The translations under genes were made by a program, and so were the position numbers. Below are positions 1 through 11,010 of a stretch of 64,000 nucleotides of DNA, piece after piece. The stretch is from the NCBI GenBank assembly GCA_000469685.2, contig LS997567.1, forward strand, positions 14,269,785 through 14,333,784, in the 5' to 3' direction. The notes beneath the pieces are model-generated. The model was not told where the DNA came from and did no database searches. It was given only the letters and a program-made list of their open reading frames with translations. The DNA comes from Haemonchus contortus. Lineage: Eukaryota > Nematoda > Chromadorea > Rhabditida > Trichostrongylidae. Position 1 is the first letter of the stretch, and each line of letters starts with the position of its first letter.

Positions 1-959
1 TGTAGTGAACAAGCGCAATGATCGAAACGTGTGAGTGAGTTTTCTTTCAACTATGTCCCATCTATGATATAGTGAAAAGAGGAGAGAAGATAGAAGACTA
101 AATCAGGTATGGCTTGGCTTAAGGGCAGAAAAAGCCACAAATTCAAAGCATATGTTCGTCTTTCAATGTTGCAGTAATTGGCACGCGACGAGCAAAAGTT
201 TTGCGAGTGCGTCCCCCACGAACGAGCGTCTACTTCGCTGCACCGGCTCTGGCAGTTCAGGAAAGTCGACAACTATGAACGACGACGATATCAATGAGCT
301 TCAACGCTTCATTGCTCAATAGTAACGAGGAATTGGGAGAGTATGCAGTGTCCTAGTTGTCAATGATGATGGAGATGAATTGAATAATGACTCACCAGAC
401 GTGTTTTTGATAATGACAGCTGGTCGTCTGATGTGACGAAGTTTACCACCTTCTTATTTGAACAGGAAGTTGGTTTTGTAGAATTCGATGACACCACCTG
501 CAGCAGACATTTCGACTTCTTCCATTTTTTTTCAACGAAGAGTTGCTTGTTTTTGTGCAGAGAACCAATCGATGCGTATTAATCAAGTCGGCGAAATTGA
601 GGAAAACCGATGAACGCGAAGTCATGTGATTCTAAAGTGTGCTTGAAACTTTTTTCGTTAGAAGTCGGGTAAACGCTAACTTTAACTACTTCTTTTATGT
701 CGACAATATTGAAACGTCCTGATATAAGCAAATGACAGGAAATTATTACCTGGCAGCCCATATGAGCTACGATCGGCGTGAACGTGTAAATAAACTGTAG
801 CAAATATAATCCAAAAATATAGTAGCAGGTATGGTCCAGCAAATTCCAAAGCGCAACGAGATCTTGTCTGTGTAATCGATAAGTACGGCGCTCGGAAAGT
901 GATGTGTGAGGTCGGATTCCTTCTAGAATCGGTTGTCCCAATGTGACACGGTGTTGTTT

Positions 960-1208
960 TCAAGCAGTACACCGTAGTTTATTAGAGCACTCAGTGGAGT
1001 CAATCAATGAATTCTCATTATTCTGGAGAAAAACAGCGAATGAGTCATTTATGAGAATGTTTCCAGAAGTCATTTGAATCAACTGAAGTTCCACTGGGAC
1101 GGACATTGTTCCGGTTGTACTGCAGAAATGCTGTTTCCGGATTGAAGTCATTGTTGAGGTAATTGTGCAGGATGGTAAAACTGATGCTGATGCTAATTGT
1201 TTATTCAT
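960..1208 (-). CDS. Divergent candidate ORF, Ser/Thr-rich N-terminal exon
   Basis: An 82-codon ATG ORF begins at 1208 on the minus strand, only 16 bp from the ATG of the plus-strand gene. Its translation is Ser/Thr-rich (starts MNKQLASASVLPSC) and has no low-complexity character. A possible donor before its stop (CTACG|GTGTAC) and an acceptor 50 nt on (GATTCTAG) would join it to a downstream open frame at about 752-930. That frame encodes a hydrophobic stretch and ends at a CAG|GTAATA donor. The acceptor is weak and the downstream frame choice is ambiguous. A competing plus-strand exon reading (TTTCCAG acceptor near 1065) exists in the same DNA. Treat as a candidate only. Confidence 0.25.
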   Translation of the reverse strand: MNKQLASASVLPSCTITSTMTSIRKQHFCSTTGTMSVPVELQLIQMTSGNILINDSFAVFLQNNENSLIDSTECSNKLRCTA

Positions 1209-1224
1209 TGATTGAAGAGCAGTG

Positions 1225-1575
1225 ATGTCGGCTTCATCGTCAATGCCTTCAGTGGAAATCGAATATTCTGACGTTTTAGGAGAAATAATTTATAAAGGAT
1301 CGGTGAATGTTTGAGCAGATGATGTATCGTATAGCGTGCAATGATACTTCTTTCAGAGTTTACGAATGAAAACAGGAGATCTCAAGGCGTTTTGCAGAGT
1401 TGAGGAGAAAGGGAGGTCTCTCGGTATGCGCTTCCTGACTACCTTCAATTGTCGTTCTGCAAATAATCCTCACCGTACTCTCGACATTCGTTATTACGAC
1501 GAGCCTAAAACGAACGGATCACGAGTCGTCGTTGGTGGTTTAGAATCTTTCAAGTTTCATATTCGTATTTGTTAA
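1225..1575 (+). CDS. Two-exon small hypothetical protein (98 aa)
   Basis: Exon 1 is 1225-1302 and begins with ATG, with an in-frame TGA four codons upstream. Exon 2 is 1357-1575 and ends at a TAA. The 54-nt intron 1303-1356 starts GTGAAT and ends TTCTTTCAG, a classic nematode 3' splice site, and the exons join in phase 0. The product starts MSASSSMPSVEIEYSDVLGE and continues as a mixed polar chain with two cysteines and a basic middle. There is no signal peptide or membrane segment. I do not recognise the family. The splice logic and clean frame argue for a real gene, but the length is small enough that chance cannot be excluded. A second ORF starts 16 bp away on the other strand, so a shared divergent promoter is possible. 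Confidence 0.45.
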
Positions 1576-3042
1576 CTTCCACTGATTCTAAGCGAAGTGA
1601 AAAGCATACATTATCATTCTTGAGAAAAAAGCATACATTATCATTCTGGAGAATTCCTGAATGAAGCGCTCACTAACATGGGCATAACGTTTGAAGCGCT
1701 CCCCTATAACTAGATGAATTGAAGGTCTGTTATTCTGAGAAATTTTCTGAACTGAACATTCATCCTTTGTGATGTATTTGGGGCTGTTTGTAGACGTTCG
1801 TATTTTGTGTCATTGTGCATTTTGGCCTAGATGTTAAAGTTCTTGGCGACTTTTTCAATTCTTTACCAAATGTTTTGCTAAAGCTCGAAGTCGAGTTTGA
1901 GTCTAGTGACAGATTTGCTCAATCGTTTTGATGGGATCCAATACAGAGCAGCTTACGAAATTCTCCCATAGATTAGCTCATTCTCTATGGCTTCGCTCTT
2001 CCCCTCTCACCTCCTCTCACCTCCTGTCATCAGTTTGCTAGGTCTGAGCACATTTCTCACGGGAAGTTTGTTCGAGACTTCTTCCGAATGCTGTACGTCG
2101 TATTGCACAAAAGGCGTACTCTCCCCCCCCCCCCCCCATCGAACCTCTTCTACACTACAAAACCAATCGGAAGTAGGTATATCGAGAACCTACCACTATC
2201 ATGCTCATCCTTTGAAGAAGACAGAGCAATCGATAGCTGTTCTTGCCGTGAAAGTTGTTACTGTGGCTCTATTACGTACAGCTCCACGTCAGAAATGCTT
2301 TCTTTTTTTCTACGCCGAATTGCGAAATGCCCTACTTATACCTTTTCCCCCATACTTCTTGACTTGAAAAATGCTGAATGGCAAACATCTTTCAGTGCAA
2401 TTAGGTATTGGTCGGTTGTTGGTATATCGGGACTAACCGCTAAAACGGTGTTTCGACTTTGATTGACCACAGATGATCTATTCACTACAGCGTGAATCCC
2501 ATCACAGTTGCGTGAGTTCCACTGAAAAGGAACATTCCATGCTCAGGGATTGCACATCTCTGCGAATACTCTGCCAGCTGCAAAATAAATAGGCATCTAT
2601 CAACTCATCCATGAAGCCCTACAACATCAACTTCATCCCAACGTTCCGTGCCAAAAGGAGGTGGTTGCGATTTCTCCTCCACTTTTATAGTCATAGTCTA
2701 GAGCACCAAGTCGCAAAAGATAGGATCGCATATTACACAACGAAATGGTATTCATTGGGTGTGTATTGATCGATTTTGGCTTATATCCTCGTAGTGCAAC
2801 TCTCATCGTACCAGGACCTTATCGGTCATTTAGGTGACGAACCAGTATCTGCTGGTAACATTTGATCGATTTCGACAATAGCGCAATGATAACTACACTT
2901 GACTGCATTTTCTCAGAGTTAGGACGGCACGCATCTAGAGGAAGCGAAGCTGTGAAGGAATGTCGAATACATAACCTGAAAGGGTTCGTCAATTCTGGGT
3001 ATTTGCTCCATCTCCCTGTTTTGGATTGGCGAAGGCGACTAC
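1576..3042. other. No recognised gene; poly-C tract at 2123-2137
   Basis: Two overlapping plus-strand ORFs of about 125 codons (1987-2462) cross a 15-nt C homopolymer and translate to proline-rich, low-complexity protein without splice support. A short phrase resembling GGTATATCGRGA recurs near 2178 and 2421. Nothing else is recognisable. Confidence 0.4.
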
Positions 3043-3246
3043 CTGACAAAGTTGGCGATTTATGGACAAAACTTCAATTTCGGACGGGACCCGAACTGTC
3101 TGTCAGCTTGTCCTTTCCGGGGACCGTGCACTTATGTCTTACACTACCGAGACCCCGCTTGTCCTCGCCTTCTCAATGGCTTACATGCCATAACTTATCA
3201 GCACTCACACGTGCAACGTGTTGAGCCGGTCGTCCAAAATCAGCAC
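3043..3246 (-). repeat. tRNA-derived SINE, copy 1
   Basis: Read on the minus strand, this copy begins with a GACCGGCTCAACACG head, then the tRNA-like part, then a GTTTTGTCCATAAATCGCC stretch. It is about 80% identical by eye to the neighbouring copy at 3255-3540. The B-box region is worn (CAGTTCGGGTCCC instead of GGTTCGAGTCC), so this copy is probably dead. Confidence 0.7.
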
Positions 3247-3254
3247 TAAACCGT

Positions 3255-3540
3255 TAAGCTCTAAGCTTTACTTGATAGAACTTGTTTTGACTTGATGTTT
3301 TGTTAACTGCTGTTATATCGCCGCAGCACGCGTTCCGAAGTCTCACAAGGTTGGCGATTTGTGGACAAAACTTCAGTCTCGGACGGGACTCGAACCCATA
3401 CTTGTCCATTCCGAGGACGGTGCTCTTATTCCTTACGCTACCGAGACCCCGCTTGCCCTCGCCTTTTTGATGGCTTATATGCCATAGTTTATCAGCACAC
3501 ACACGTACAACGTATTGAGCCGGTCGGCCAATATCAGCTC
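3255..3540 (-). repeat. tRNA-derived SINE, copy 2 (best preserved)
   Basis: On the minus strand, positions 3447-3376 form a 72-nt tRNA-like module. A perfect 7-bp acceptor stem pairs GTCTCGG with CCGAGAC. The A box is TAGCGTAAGG and the B box is GGTTCGAGTCC, matching the internal RNA polymerase III promoter. The module is preceded by the GGCCGACCGGCTCAACACG-like head and followed by a non-tRNA body that ends in a tail containing CAAGTCAAAACAAGTT and ATCAAGTAAAGCTT. The same body and tail recur at 51.0-52.05 kb. It lacks a normal anticodon arm context and has a fixed 5' head, so a functional tRNA gene is unlikely. Confidence 0.82.
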
Positions 3541-3733
3541 CTCAGTGCATTCAGAGGGAGCTATGGAAGTTGGGAAAATAAGAACCTCAGCAACTGGACT
3601 ATCTCGCTTTCTTTACCAGTGAATGGGAAGATTCCGCTGTCAACAACATCGATTAAGCATACAACTGGCTTCTCGAACATCTTTACGATAGCCCTAAGAA
3701 TGCAGAGAATCTCCAAATAGCCAAGGGACGATT

Positions 3734-3997
3734 GGCTGCTCTCATAGTCCGCCGACCAGTCGGCGTGCCACGAGGCAGTGCTAGGGTAGAGGAGGGCGGC
3801 AGACGGTCGGTCAGTCCCTCGAAGGGCTGTAAACAAGGAGAGACAAAGTCAAAAACCATTTGTACAAGCCCCTGGTTGTTGGTTTTTTGATCTTGTTCTT
3901 CTTTGTTTTCAGCCCTTCGACTGACCGTCTGCCGCCCTCCTCTCCTCTAGCACTGCCTCGTGACACGCCGGCCGGCCGGCAGACTATGAAAGCAGCC
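3734..3997. repeat. Foldback: ~90-bp inverted repeat with ~80-bp loop
   Basis: The arms are 3734-3829 and 3910-3997. The right arm reverse-complemented gives GGCTGCTTTCATAGTC..., matching GGCTGCTCTCATAGTC... of the left arm with a few mismatches and short indels. The right arm ends where recognisable RTE coding sequence begins, so this may be a rearranged RTE 5' region or an independent foldback. Confidence 0.85.
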
Positions 3998-3999
3998 AT

Positions 4000-5655
4000 T
4001 CTCTTTGGAGGCTCCGGAGCTGATGCGCCAGCGTGGAATCGCGCGAGCTGCAGGCAATTATCAACAAACGTCCAAACTTACGAAGCTATGCAGGAAAGCA
4101 ATAAAGAAAGATCTGAAAGAGAGAAGAGAAGCAGTTGTGGGAAAAGGCGCCGAAGCATCAGCAAAGCCTGACGGAGCTCCGCCAATTTTAAAATCAAGAC
4201 GACTTCCCTTCGTCGTCTTGACGGAACTGTTGCTGCATCTCGAAGGGCAACGGATAAGACCATCTATGACTTCTACTCTGATCTCTTCCACCACCACATC
4301 TTCCTACCTACTTACCCTCTTGGGCAAGACGGATATGTCGTCCATTCGATTGTCCCATCCGGAATTCGGCTATGTCGCTGTACAAAAAGGGAGATCCCGA
4401 CGGCGTTGGCAATTATCATGCCTGAACAGGATTGACAGAGTTTTAGATGGAGAACAGCCATGCGACCAAGTAGGGTTTCTTCGAGGGTTTAGTATGTCGA
4501 TTATGTCCATACCCTTACAAGACTCATTAAAGTAACGCGATAGTACGTAATGTCGTTATGTCTCACGATCATCGATTTGAAGAAAACCTTTGGCACCGTC
4601 GAGACAGAAGCGGTAAATAAAGCCCTGGCTAATGAGGTGTTCCTACAATTATATAGGCTTTACACCTCGCCATTTTATGAAGAAGCCATCACTAACGTGA
4701 AGAAAGAGGTTCAACCCCCCCCCCCCATACTTTTCAGCGCCGTGCTTGGAAACATCATGCGTCATATGGATGGGAACGCATGGGACGAAGGTCGTCGGTC
4801 GCTACTCACACCATCTCCACTTGGCAAAGCGCATCGTGCTTAGAATACCAAACATCGAGCACTCGAAACAAATGCTGGCCATATTCGACAGTGCTGGTGA
4901 AAAGATCGGCTCACAACTGAACCTAACGAAGACAGTGTCAATGAGAGATGGAATGGTTCCTGATACTTTTCTGTGCTTTTTTGAACGGTACGAATTCCTC
5001 AGAATCCTCTGGTCAAGTCTACCTTTTTTCCTATAGTCAACATAATGATCAACCTATCTTCGGAGCTGAGCAGAAAGAATCGCGCTGCGTGGGAAGCATC
5101 CAAAAGTATCGAGGGAGTAGTGAAGAGGGCGAAGAACATCCGGCTCCGCGCTCACCTTTCCTGCACCTTTTTTCTGCTGTCCTTTCTACTTTGACGTCTG
5201 CTTCGGAGGCTTGGATTCTACGAAAGCAGGATGCACATGGTGTTGCTCGCTTTGTTAAGGACGATGCTCGGAACTCTTCTATACAACCAAGTGCAGAAGG
5301 GATTCCGATGTTTCAATTTCTGTCATCAAACGAAGATTAGCGATGCCGTTGATAACGCCAAGAAATCGAAAATCAGATGAGGCGGGTACGCTACGCGATA
5401 TAATGACGACCGTTGGACCAGGGCGGTGACTGACCGGATCCCTCGGGACATCAAACGAACTCCAGGAAGGCCGCTAACGAGATGGTCATACTTCTTCACG
5501 AACGCTCTGAATGAAAGGATGCTGGGCGTCGTGTCCTGAAAGGGAGGACGATTTACTGGGCCACTCTGGCTTGTGAGATGGAGGAATGGAGACCTTACTG
5601 GCGCCCGCTCGAGGAAATTGGTGATCAAGGGGACGACAGGAGATGCAGGTAACTA
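4000..5655 (+). mobile_element. RTE-clade LINE, 5'-truncated and decayed
   Basis: Translation in shifting plus frames gives RTE reverse transcriptase landmarks in order: an RQRGIARAAGN segment upstream of the RT (about 4025-4065), the finger region, the GFLRGFS motif (about 4470), LTIIDLKKTF containing the first catalytic Asp region (about 4560-4590), the thumb (QLNLTKT, about 4915) and the C-terminal SAVLSTLTSASEAWILRKQD block (about 5170-5230). The 3' end carries the usual RTE phrase for a basic, Trp/Tyr-rich C-terminus and ends near GACGACAGGAGATGCAGG at about 5650. The APE-type endonuclease N-terminus is missing, and there are many frameshifts, stops and a C homopolymer at 4715-4726. It is non-functional. 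The RTE assignment rests on remembered family motifs. Confidence 0.9.
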
Positions 5656-5893
5656 ATGCATTAACAAAGTTGGAAATTGAGGTATTGAAGGGAGACGTGA
5701 CTGTGTCGGCGGTGTAGTGCGGTACGTCGGTTTATCGACCGGGTCGATGAATGATGTAGAGTAGTTGGGCGGGAGCCGCGAAGGAAGAGTGTTTTCAACG
5801 GTATCGGTCTTCTGCCTCGTGTCGTCTTCGCTGCCCCGTGGTCGCCACTCAATTGTTTTGACTAGGACGCCCGTTCGGAAGGTTTGTCTTGAC
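5656..5893. other. Flank left of BEL-A LTR; nothing assigned
   Basis: An open minus frame runs through this stretch into the LTR (5653-6111), but its LTR part is an 8-residue repeat caused by a 24-bp minisatellite, so I do not call a gene. Confidence 0.4.
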
Positions 5894-6251
5894 TGTGCGG
5901 GCTTCGACACACAGATTTCGTTTATCAAGCCTTTTTTTGTGCGACTAACGACCGATATAGGCTGACAATGACTGACAACTAAAATCTGACAACTAAAATA
6001 GGCAAAGCGCGATTGACGACTGAAGGCTACTAATGGCTGACGACTATTGAAGGCAAGGCACGATTGAGGACTAAAAGCAAGGAACAACTGAAGACTATAG
6101 GCAAGGAGCAACTAAAGATTATAGGCAGGAAATGACCGTACTGCTTCCTCAGTCGAGAAAGTTAAGGGTAGGAGGTGGAGCCTCCGCATGCTTTTAACAT
6201 ACATGAAACAATGGAAACGTGGCGACTGCGCGGTCTTCCGCGACTTTCCCA
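5894..6251 (-). repeat. LTR of BEL-A family (left copy)
   Basis: It is homologous along its length to 16229-16596: both start TGTGCGGGCTTCGACACA on the plus strand, share GGAGGTGGAGCCTCCGCATG and end in CA. It contains a run of ~24-bp repeats related to GGCAAGGAACAACTGAAGAC (about 6050-6125). Confidence 0.75.
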
Positions 6252-7379
6252 GACTGCGAAAATTTTTTGAATAGTGCGAAGCTATATGGGAAAGAAACAT
6301 AGAAAAGTGGAAAATAAGCATACATTTGAATTATCGAAGTATAAAAGAGATGAATAGGACCAACTACGCAAAATAGTGCAAGGAATGCGTAGCCATTGCT
6401 CTGTACCCTTTTCTTCCCATAGCCAAGACGATATTCAACTCCCGCCTTTTCACTACAGTTCGAGACCATCGATTGAGAGCAAAGCAAATAAATATGTGAT
6501 CAAATAATTCTAAAGAGTGCTTCCAGCTAGGTAGTCTAGTTGTCAATTGTTGTTGCTTTATTCTAAGAATAATACCATGCCTTCCATTATGCTACGTTGT
6601 TCTACCTTCATCTGTGTTTGCTTCTGCAATTAGTATGTTTATGTTATCTAACTGGTGAAGTTTCTGTTACAAGCGCACTTCCGAGTGCATAAATAAATAA
6701 ATAAATAAATAAATAATGCTCGCTTGAAATTGACTTTTCGTTGAGTCACTCGCGAACTAGCTAATCGGAGCCTGGCTCCTGCCCGTGAGCTCACGACGGA
6801 GTGTTAGTTGAGACTGTACTGAAGGCTGAAGCGTTGTGAGAATAAACATAATGAGACATATGTTGACAGTGGGCTTTCATCGCCGAGCTATTAGTGATTG
6901 GCCAAAGAGCGAGTGATTTTTGTTTGGTCTGGTGTAGAGGGTTTTTTGCGTTTACATTTCAAGGATTGGGCATATGAATGTTGAATGAATGTACAAAGTA
7001 GTTGCGTAATTGAACAAAACAAACTTGTAAAACATGTAATAAACTTGTAAAATTATGTGCAATTCAAACAAGCAGTAAATCAAAATCAACTCATCATCAA
7101 TCCGATCGATGACGTTTTGCTGGTGGGCCAGTTGTTCGTTTTGTATTGCAGAGAATTGCATGATGCGGTCCACCGCATTTGCGACACTTCTTGAGATAAA
7201 TACTTTTTGCAGTAGCCAGACAGGACGTGCACTTGTCTCGATCTCTCAGACGAAGAGAGCGAGACACAGTATCGGGGAATAGGGTGCAGGAAGAAGAACA
7301 GTGTTCTTCACTGTCGCAAAATAAGCATGGTAGTCGAGGGGGTGGACTATCAAAGAGTCTATCTTGGTTTCGATGGGAG
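6252..7379. other. Between LTR and env; LINE-like 3' tail with (TAAA)n
   Basis: No coding region is recognised. At about 6510-6720 a T-rich stretch ends in an (AAAT)n run (about 6689-6716), which looks like the 3' end of a LINE insertion on the plus strand. The rest may be the element's 3' untranslated region. Confidence 0.45.
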
Positions 7380-9902
7380 TACGTTTACTCTGAATAGCTC
7401 GCATTGTAGTGGTTAGCATATTCAGAGTGAGTTGAATCGATGCCTGGAATGGGTCGAGATGACGTGTGGCTGACCCAGTTCAGGGGTGTTGCTATTATCG
7501 GGCGCGTTGTCAGAAGGTGCAGATGTCGTGCGAGGGTCGTCGGTCCTGAAGTCTGAGGAGCACTGTGTAACAAAAAGGGGAGGGCTGTTTCTGTTTGAAA
7601 AGATAGCATGGCAGAAGAGTGAGAAGAGGATTCTTTAGTTGCGAACTCTATTGATCGTAATTCTAAGAACGGTTGTTCTTATGCTATCCACACATTTGAG
7701 AAACCATTCAAACACAAATAATGCAATTATGATAACAGTTTTTACGATTGCAACAATCGCAATAGGTCCAAAAAAGAGATTGCCAATCCGATTAGCCCTC
7801 TGAGTGATGATATTGCTGGGGTGCTCTTCCAGTGTGTGAGAACGGTGTGCACAAGAGGACGCAGGTCCCCGGAGAAGTCACTACCCCAGCTGTTGCTCGC
7901 GTTAGTGTTTTTGCCGATGCAGTCTCCGTCCGGTACTGAACTGTGGTAGAGGGGAGTATCTGCTAGAGAATTGTTTGGCGTTTACCTGCGCAATGAACAG
8001 ATATCATCTACGTGTGCACGATTGTATTCTAGAGATATAACGTTGCTCTCGTTTTGAAGTGAGCATTTCAGCAGGCGTGACTGGTCTGTGCAGTCAAGGA
8101 CGAATTCACGTGCTTTGATGGAATAATAGCACGCCGTTATTTTTGAAGCTCCATGACAGCTATAGCAACCTCATTATATTTGTTGTATGCAAGAAACAAG
8201 GCGGATCAACCAGAAGTTCTGCCACTTGAAGTTGCTCATGGCACTCAATTAGTAATGTGATTTTGGTATCGTGAGTGTCCACTACAAATGCATCTACTGC
8301 ATTTGTGTTGAGATGAGGTGTTACAAGTGGTCACTCTTGCGCTGAACATTTCATTCCGTGTGTCGTACTCCGAGGACAGTTGCATCGGACCGCGCCCTTA
8401 CTGAGAGCGCATACACAGGTTATGACATTTTGGCATGCGTTCAAATGTTCGGCTGCCGTTGCTGCATCTGGACATTCACCTGGTACTTTGAATTGATCGT
8501 CCAGTATCATATGCATGTGCGGTGATACGACAAAACGTCTATTGAGGATGGGAGGTCTACCACAGTTCATGATGGAATGTTTAAGCTGTATGCAAATTAC
8601 ATTTATGTCCCATCCTTGAAATGGTATACGTACGTAGGGGTGTATTCGTGGAGGGACCTTTGTTGAGTTGTCTGGAGTGAGGGAGTGAAAGTTTGAATGG
8701 ATATCTAAGTTCCACGATGAGCATGCAAAGACGTGGTATACTTCTTCAGTGTGTGTAACTTGTGCAATTCTGTAAAACAAGCATGATGGGATTGGTAGGA
8801 TGTGGAGCAGCCACATGCTATGCCTTCACAAGAAGCGGTGCACGTTGAATTACCAGAATAAATTTCTGCTTCACACAGTTCGGGTATCGAGTCATTGTGC
8901 TTCATTGGTGCGCAGCTAAGGGATAAGATGATCCCATAAACGCGCACCTTTTTTCAAAATATACTATAGTGAAGGTACCTCTTGTGTTGAACAGAGTTTC
9001 CCTGTTGCAGATCTGGCGTAAACGTTGAAATATGATTTCGAGATTTCCTATGGTTTGATTTTGGTGTCGTAAGAGGGTACACGCGCCCCTACTGAGTCTG
9101 CTGAATAGAAATTTTTGTTGGTATGCGAGTGTGCAATTACTGCTGTCGTTACAGATCAGCTCACTAACGTAGCGCATGTGCGTGTGTTGACAGATTAGTG
9201 TACACGCGGTGGTCAAAGCTGGGAGCGTTAAAGCAGTAGTCACACATAAGGATGGCTTCGAATCTTTCAGCCAAAATTGGACTGGCTGGAGAATTTCCAA
9301 GGGTGTGCGACGGGGATCTGAGTTTTTCTCGTCTTCCTTGGAATGCATTTAGTTATGGTGATTGTGAGCAATATTGCGACGAGGATGAGCGCGTGGGGGT
9401 TGCCCACTAAATTCAGTGTAAAAAATGTTTTGTCCTCGCAAAATGAGCGTCTTTTGCAGTTTTCAACATAACCAAGTGATTTTGTATCGTTATTGGAATG
9501 AATCCCTACATTTACGTCGGGGTTATGAGCCGAAAGAAGCAACGCAAATAAGGTGAAATTGTTTTGTGTTTGGGGTCGACATACTTGAATAAAGCACAGG
9601 ATGTATTCTGTTGTTGCAGGCGTTATTTTTACGGTTCCATTTTTGCAGGATATAGGTTGCGCATGGCCTGGTACTATGAATTGTAGAATGAGAAGAGGAT
9701 AGAGAAGGCATCGTGTCAGCGTGTGTATGTTAGCTGTGCTGGAATTACTAGGGAGATCAAAGTCTTGGATAGACTCATAGTGATTTACGTTTTCTTTTGC
9801 CTTTCTGGATAACGATGTTCTTTGAGGGTTTTGTTTTTTCTTGCAGTTCGTTGCTTTAGTACGTCTCATATTCCCCCCCAGTGAGACTGCTTCGAATTTC
9901 AA
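7380..9902 (-). pseudogene. Envelope-like (phlebovirus Gc-type) glycoprotein remnant of BEL-A
   Basis: This lies downstream of integrase on the minus strand, where envelope genes sit in nematode env-bearing BEL elements. Three broken frames carry the signal. 9902-9267 has a hydrophobic segment (RCLLYPLLILQFIVPGHAQ, about 9680-9730) that could be a signal or internal cleavage region. 8947-8705 is cysteine-rich (CTASCEGIACGC). 8816-8331 has CLFYRIAQ and a dense cysteine pattern like class II fusion glycoproteins. Near 7690-7790 a frame encodes a hydrophobic helix followed by basic residues, a plausible membrane anchor, and a polar tail follows to about 7385. Frameshifts and stops separate these pieces, so no intact product is made. 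Assignment to the phlebovirus-like family is from the cysteine pattern and gene order, not from an alignment. Confidence 0.6.
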
Positions 9903-10113
9903 GTGGAACGAGTTTTGTTATAGGACGGTGGCATGTCTTTCCGGGAGACATGATAACTTTTGCTGACCTTACGAGGCCATCGGAACTTCGTATATAGTCA
10001 ACGATACGTCCGAAAGGCCAGGTGCTGCGAGGGACGGGTTCGTCTAGCGGCATTAGTATTATACAATTTCGCCAATTTGGACTAAGCTTTGGCAGCTCCC
10101 TTAAGCTCCACAT
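9856..10113 (-). pseudogene. BEL-A integrase C-terminal domain (DUF5641-like)
   Basis: The frame contains RSTWPFGRIVDYIRSSDGLV and VRSAKVIMS, close to the W.LGRV..L..S.DG..RSA pattern that closes BEL/Pao integrases. It lies on the far side of the nested LINE from the integrase core (11.0-11.7 kb), which shows the LINE split one coding region. Confidence 0.72.
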
Positions 10114-10119
10114 CAGACA

Positions 10120-11010
10120 ATGTGTATGAGGATTGGGGCTTCACCAGAGGTTGCTCTCAGCCCATATGTACTGGATGGGGTCACGATCTCCCATGTAAAT
10201 GTTGTCAGGGATCTTGGTTTTACCTACACTAATACCCTTGACTTCTCCACGCACATACGTAACCGTTGTAACTTAGCCCTAACTTAGCCCGCTTGCGCAC
10301 GTTCCATATTTTTAAGGGGCTTTTCTCGACGAACAATTCCATACTCCTTCGTGCTTACAAGACGTACATCCGTCCCCTTGTGGAGTCCGGCGCTACTGTG
10401 TTTCACCCCATTAGGAAAAAGGATGCTGAAGCAATAGAAAAAGTGCAAAACAACTTCACACGCAAAATTCTACTCCGAACTGGAAGTTTTCTCTATTCTA
10501 GGATTCCTAAGGCCGCCATTCGGAATAGGTATTTCAATCTATCCACTCTTGAATCACGGCGTAAAGTATCTGACGTATGTATGGTTTATAAGCTTCTGTA
10601 TCAATGCAATGAAATTGGCCCATTTGAAATCTATAAGACAGTGCATTCTCGATCTACAGGAGGTCCAATCAAAATATTCCTTGCGAGGCTCAGAACAACT
10701 CAGAACAGAGCTAAGAGCTTTACGTTTCGTGCTGGAAGTTTATTCAACAAGGTGACTAGGACCCAGGCTCCTCAAAAGTGTTCAAACGATACGTAGCTGC
10801 AGCATTGTCCAAAGCCTCAATCTCTTAGTTCTTTGAAATTAACCGTTCTGTTCTTCCTGGGTGCATAGGTTTGATTGAACTTATGTCTTGCTATTTACGA
10901 ATGTTTGTGTTTTGTGTTTCACTTTCTTGTTGCTTCTTATGGTAATTTTCTGGCTTTTCTTGCGTTTGCCTTAACAACGTAATAAACATAACATAACATA
11001 ACATAACAAT
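10120..11010 (+). mobile_element. CR1/Jockey-like LINE fragment nested in BEL-A
   Basis: Only the RT C-terminus and 3' UTR remain. VVRDLGFTYTN (about 10205) is the usual phrase just after the thumb. LLRAYKTYIRPLVES and KVQNNFTRKIL follow in the ORF 10293-10796, as in CR1 and Jockey elements. The element ends in AATAAACATAACATAACATAAC (10981-11008), a short-repeat LINE tail. It lies on the opposite strand to its host and separates two halves of the integrase region. It is strongly 5'-truncated, as is usual for target-primed insertion. I could not define a target-site duplication by eye. Confidence 0.85.

Noticed and set aside
1987..2462. Two proline-rich overlapping plus ORFs
   Set aside because: They are generated by crossing a poly-C tract in different frames, with no acceptor or family match.
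3376..3447. A functional tRNA gene
   Set aside because: The acceptor stem and boxes are good, but the module sits inside a longer repeat with a fixed 5' head and non-tRNA body found at several places. It is a SINE head.
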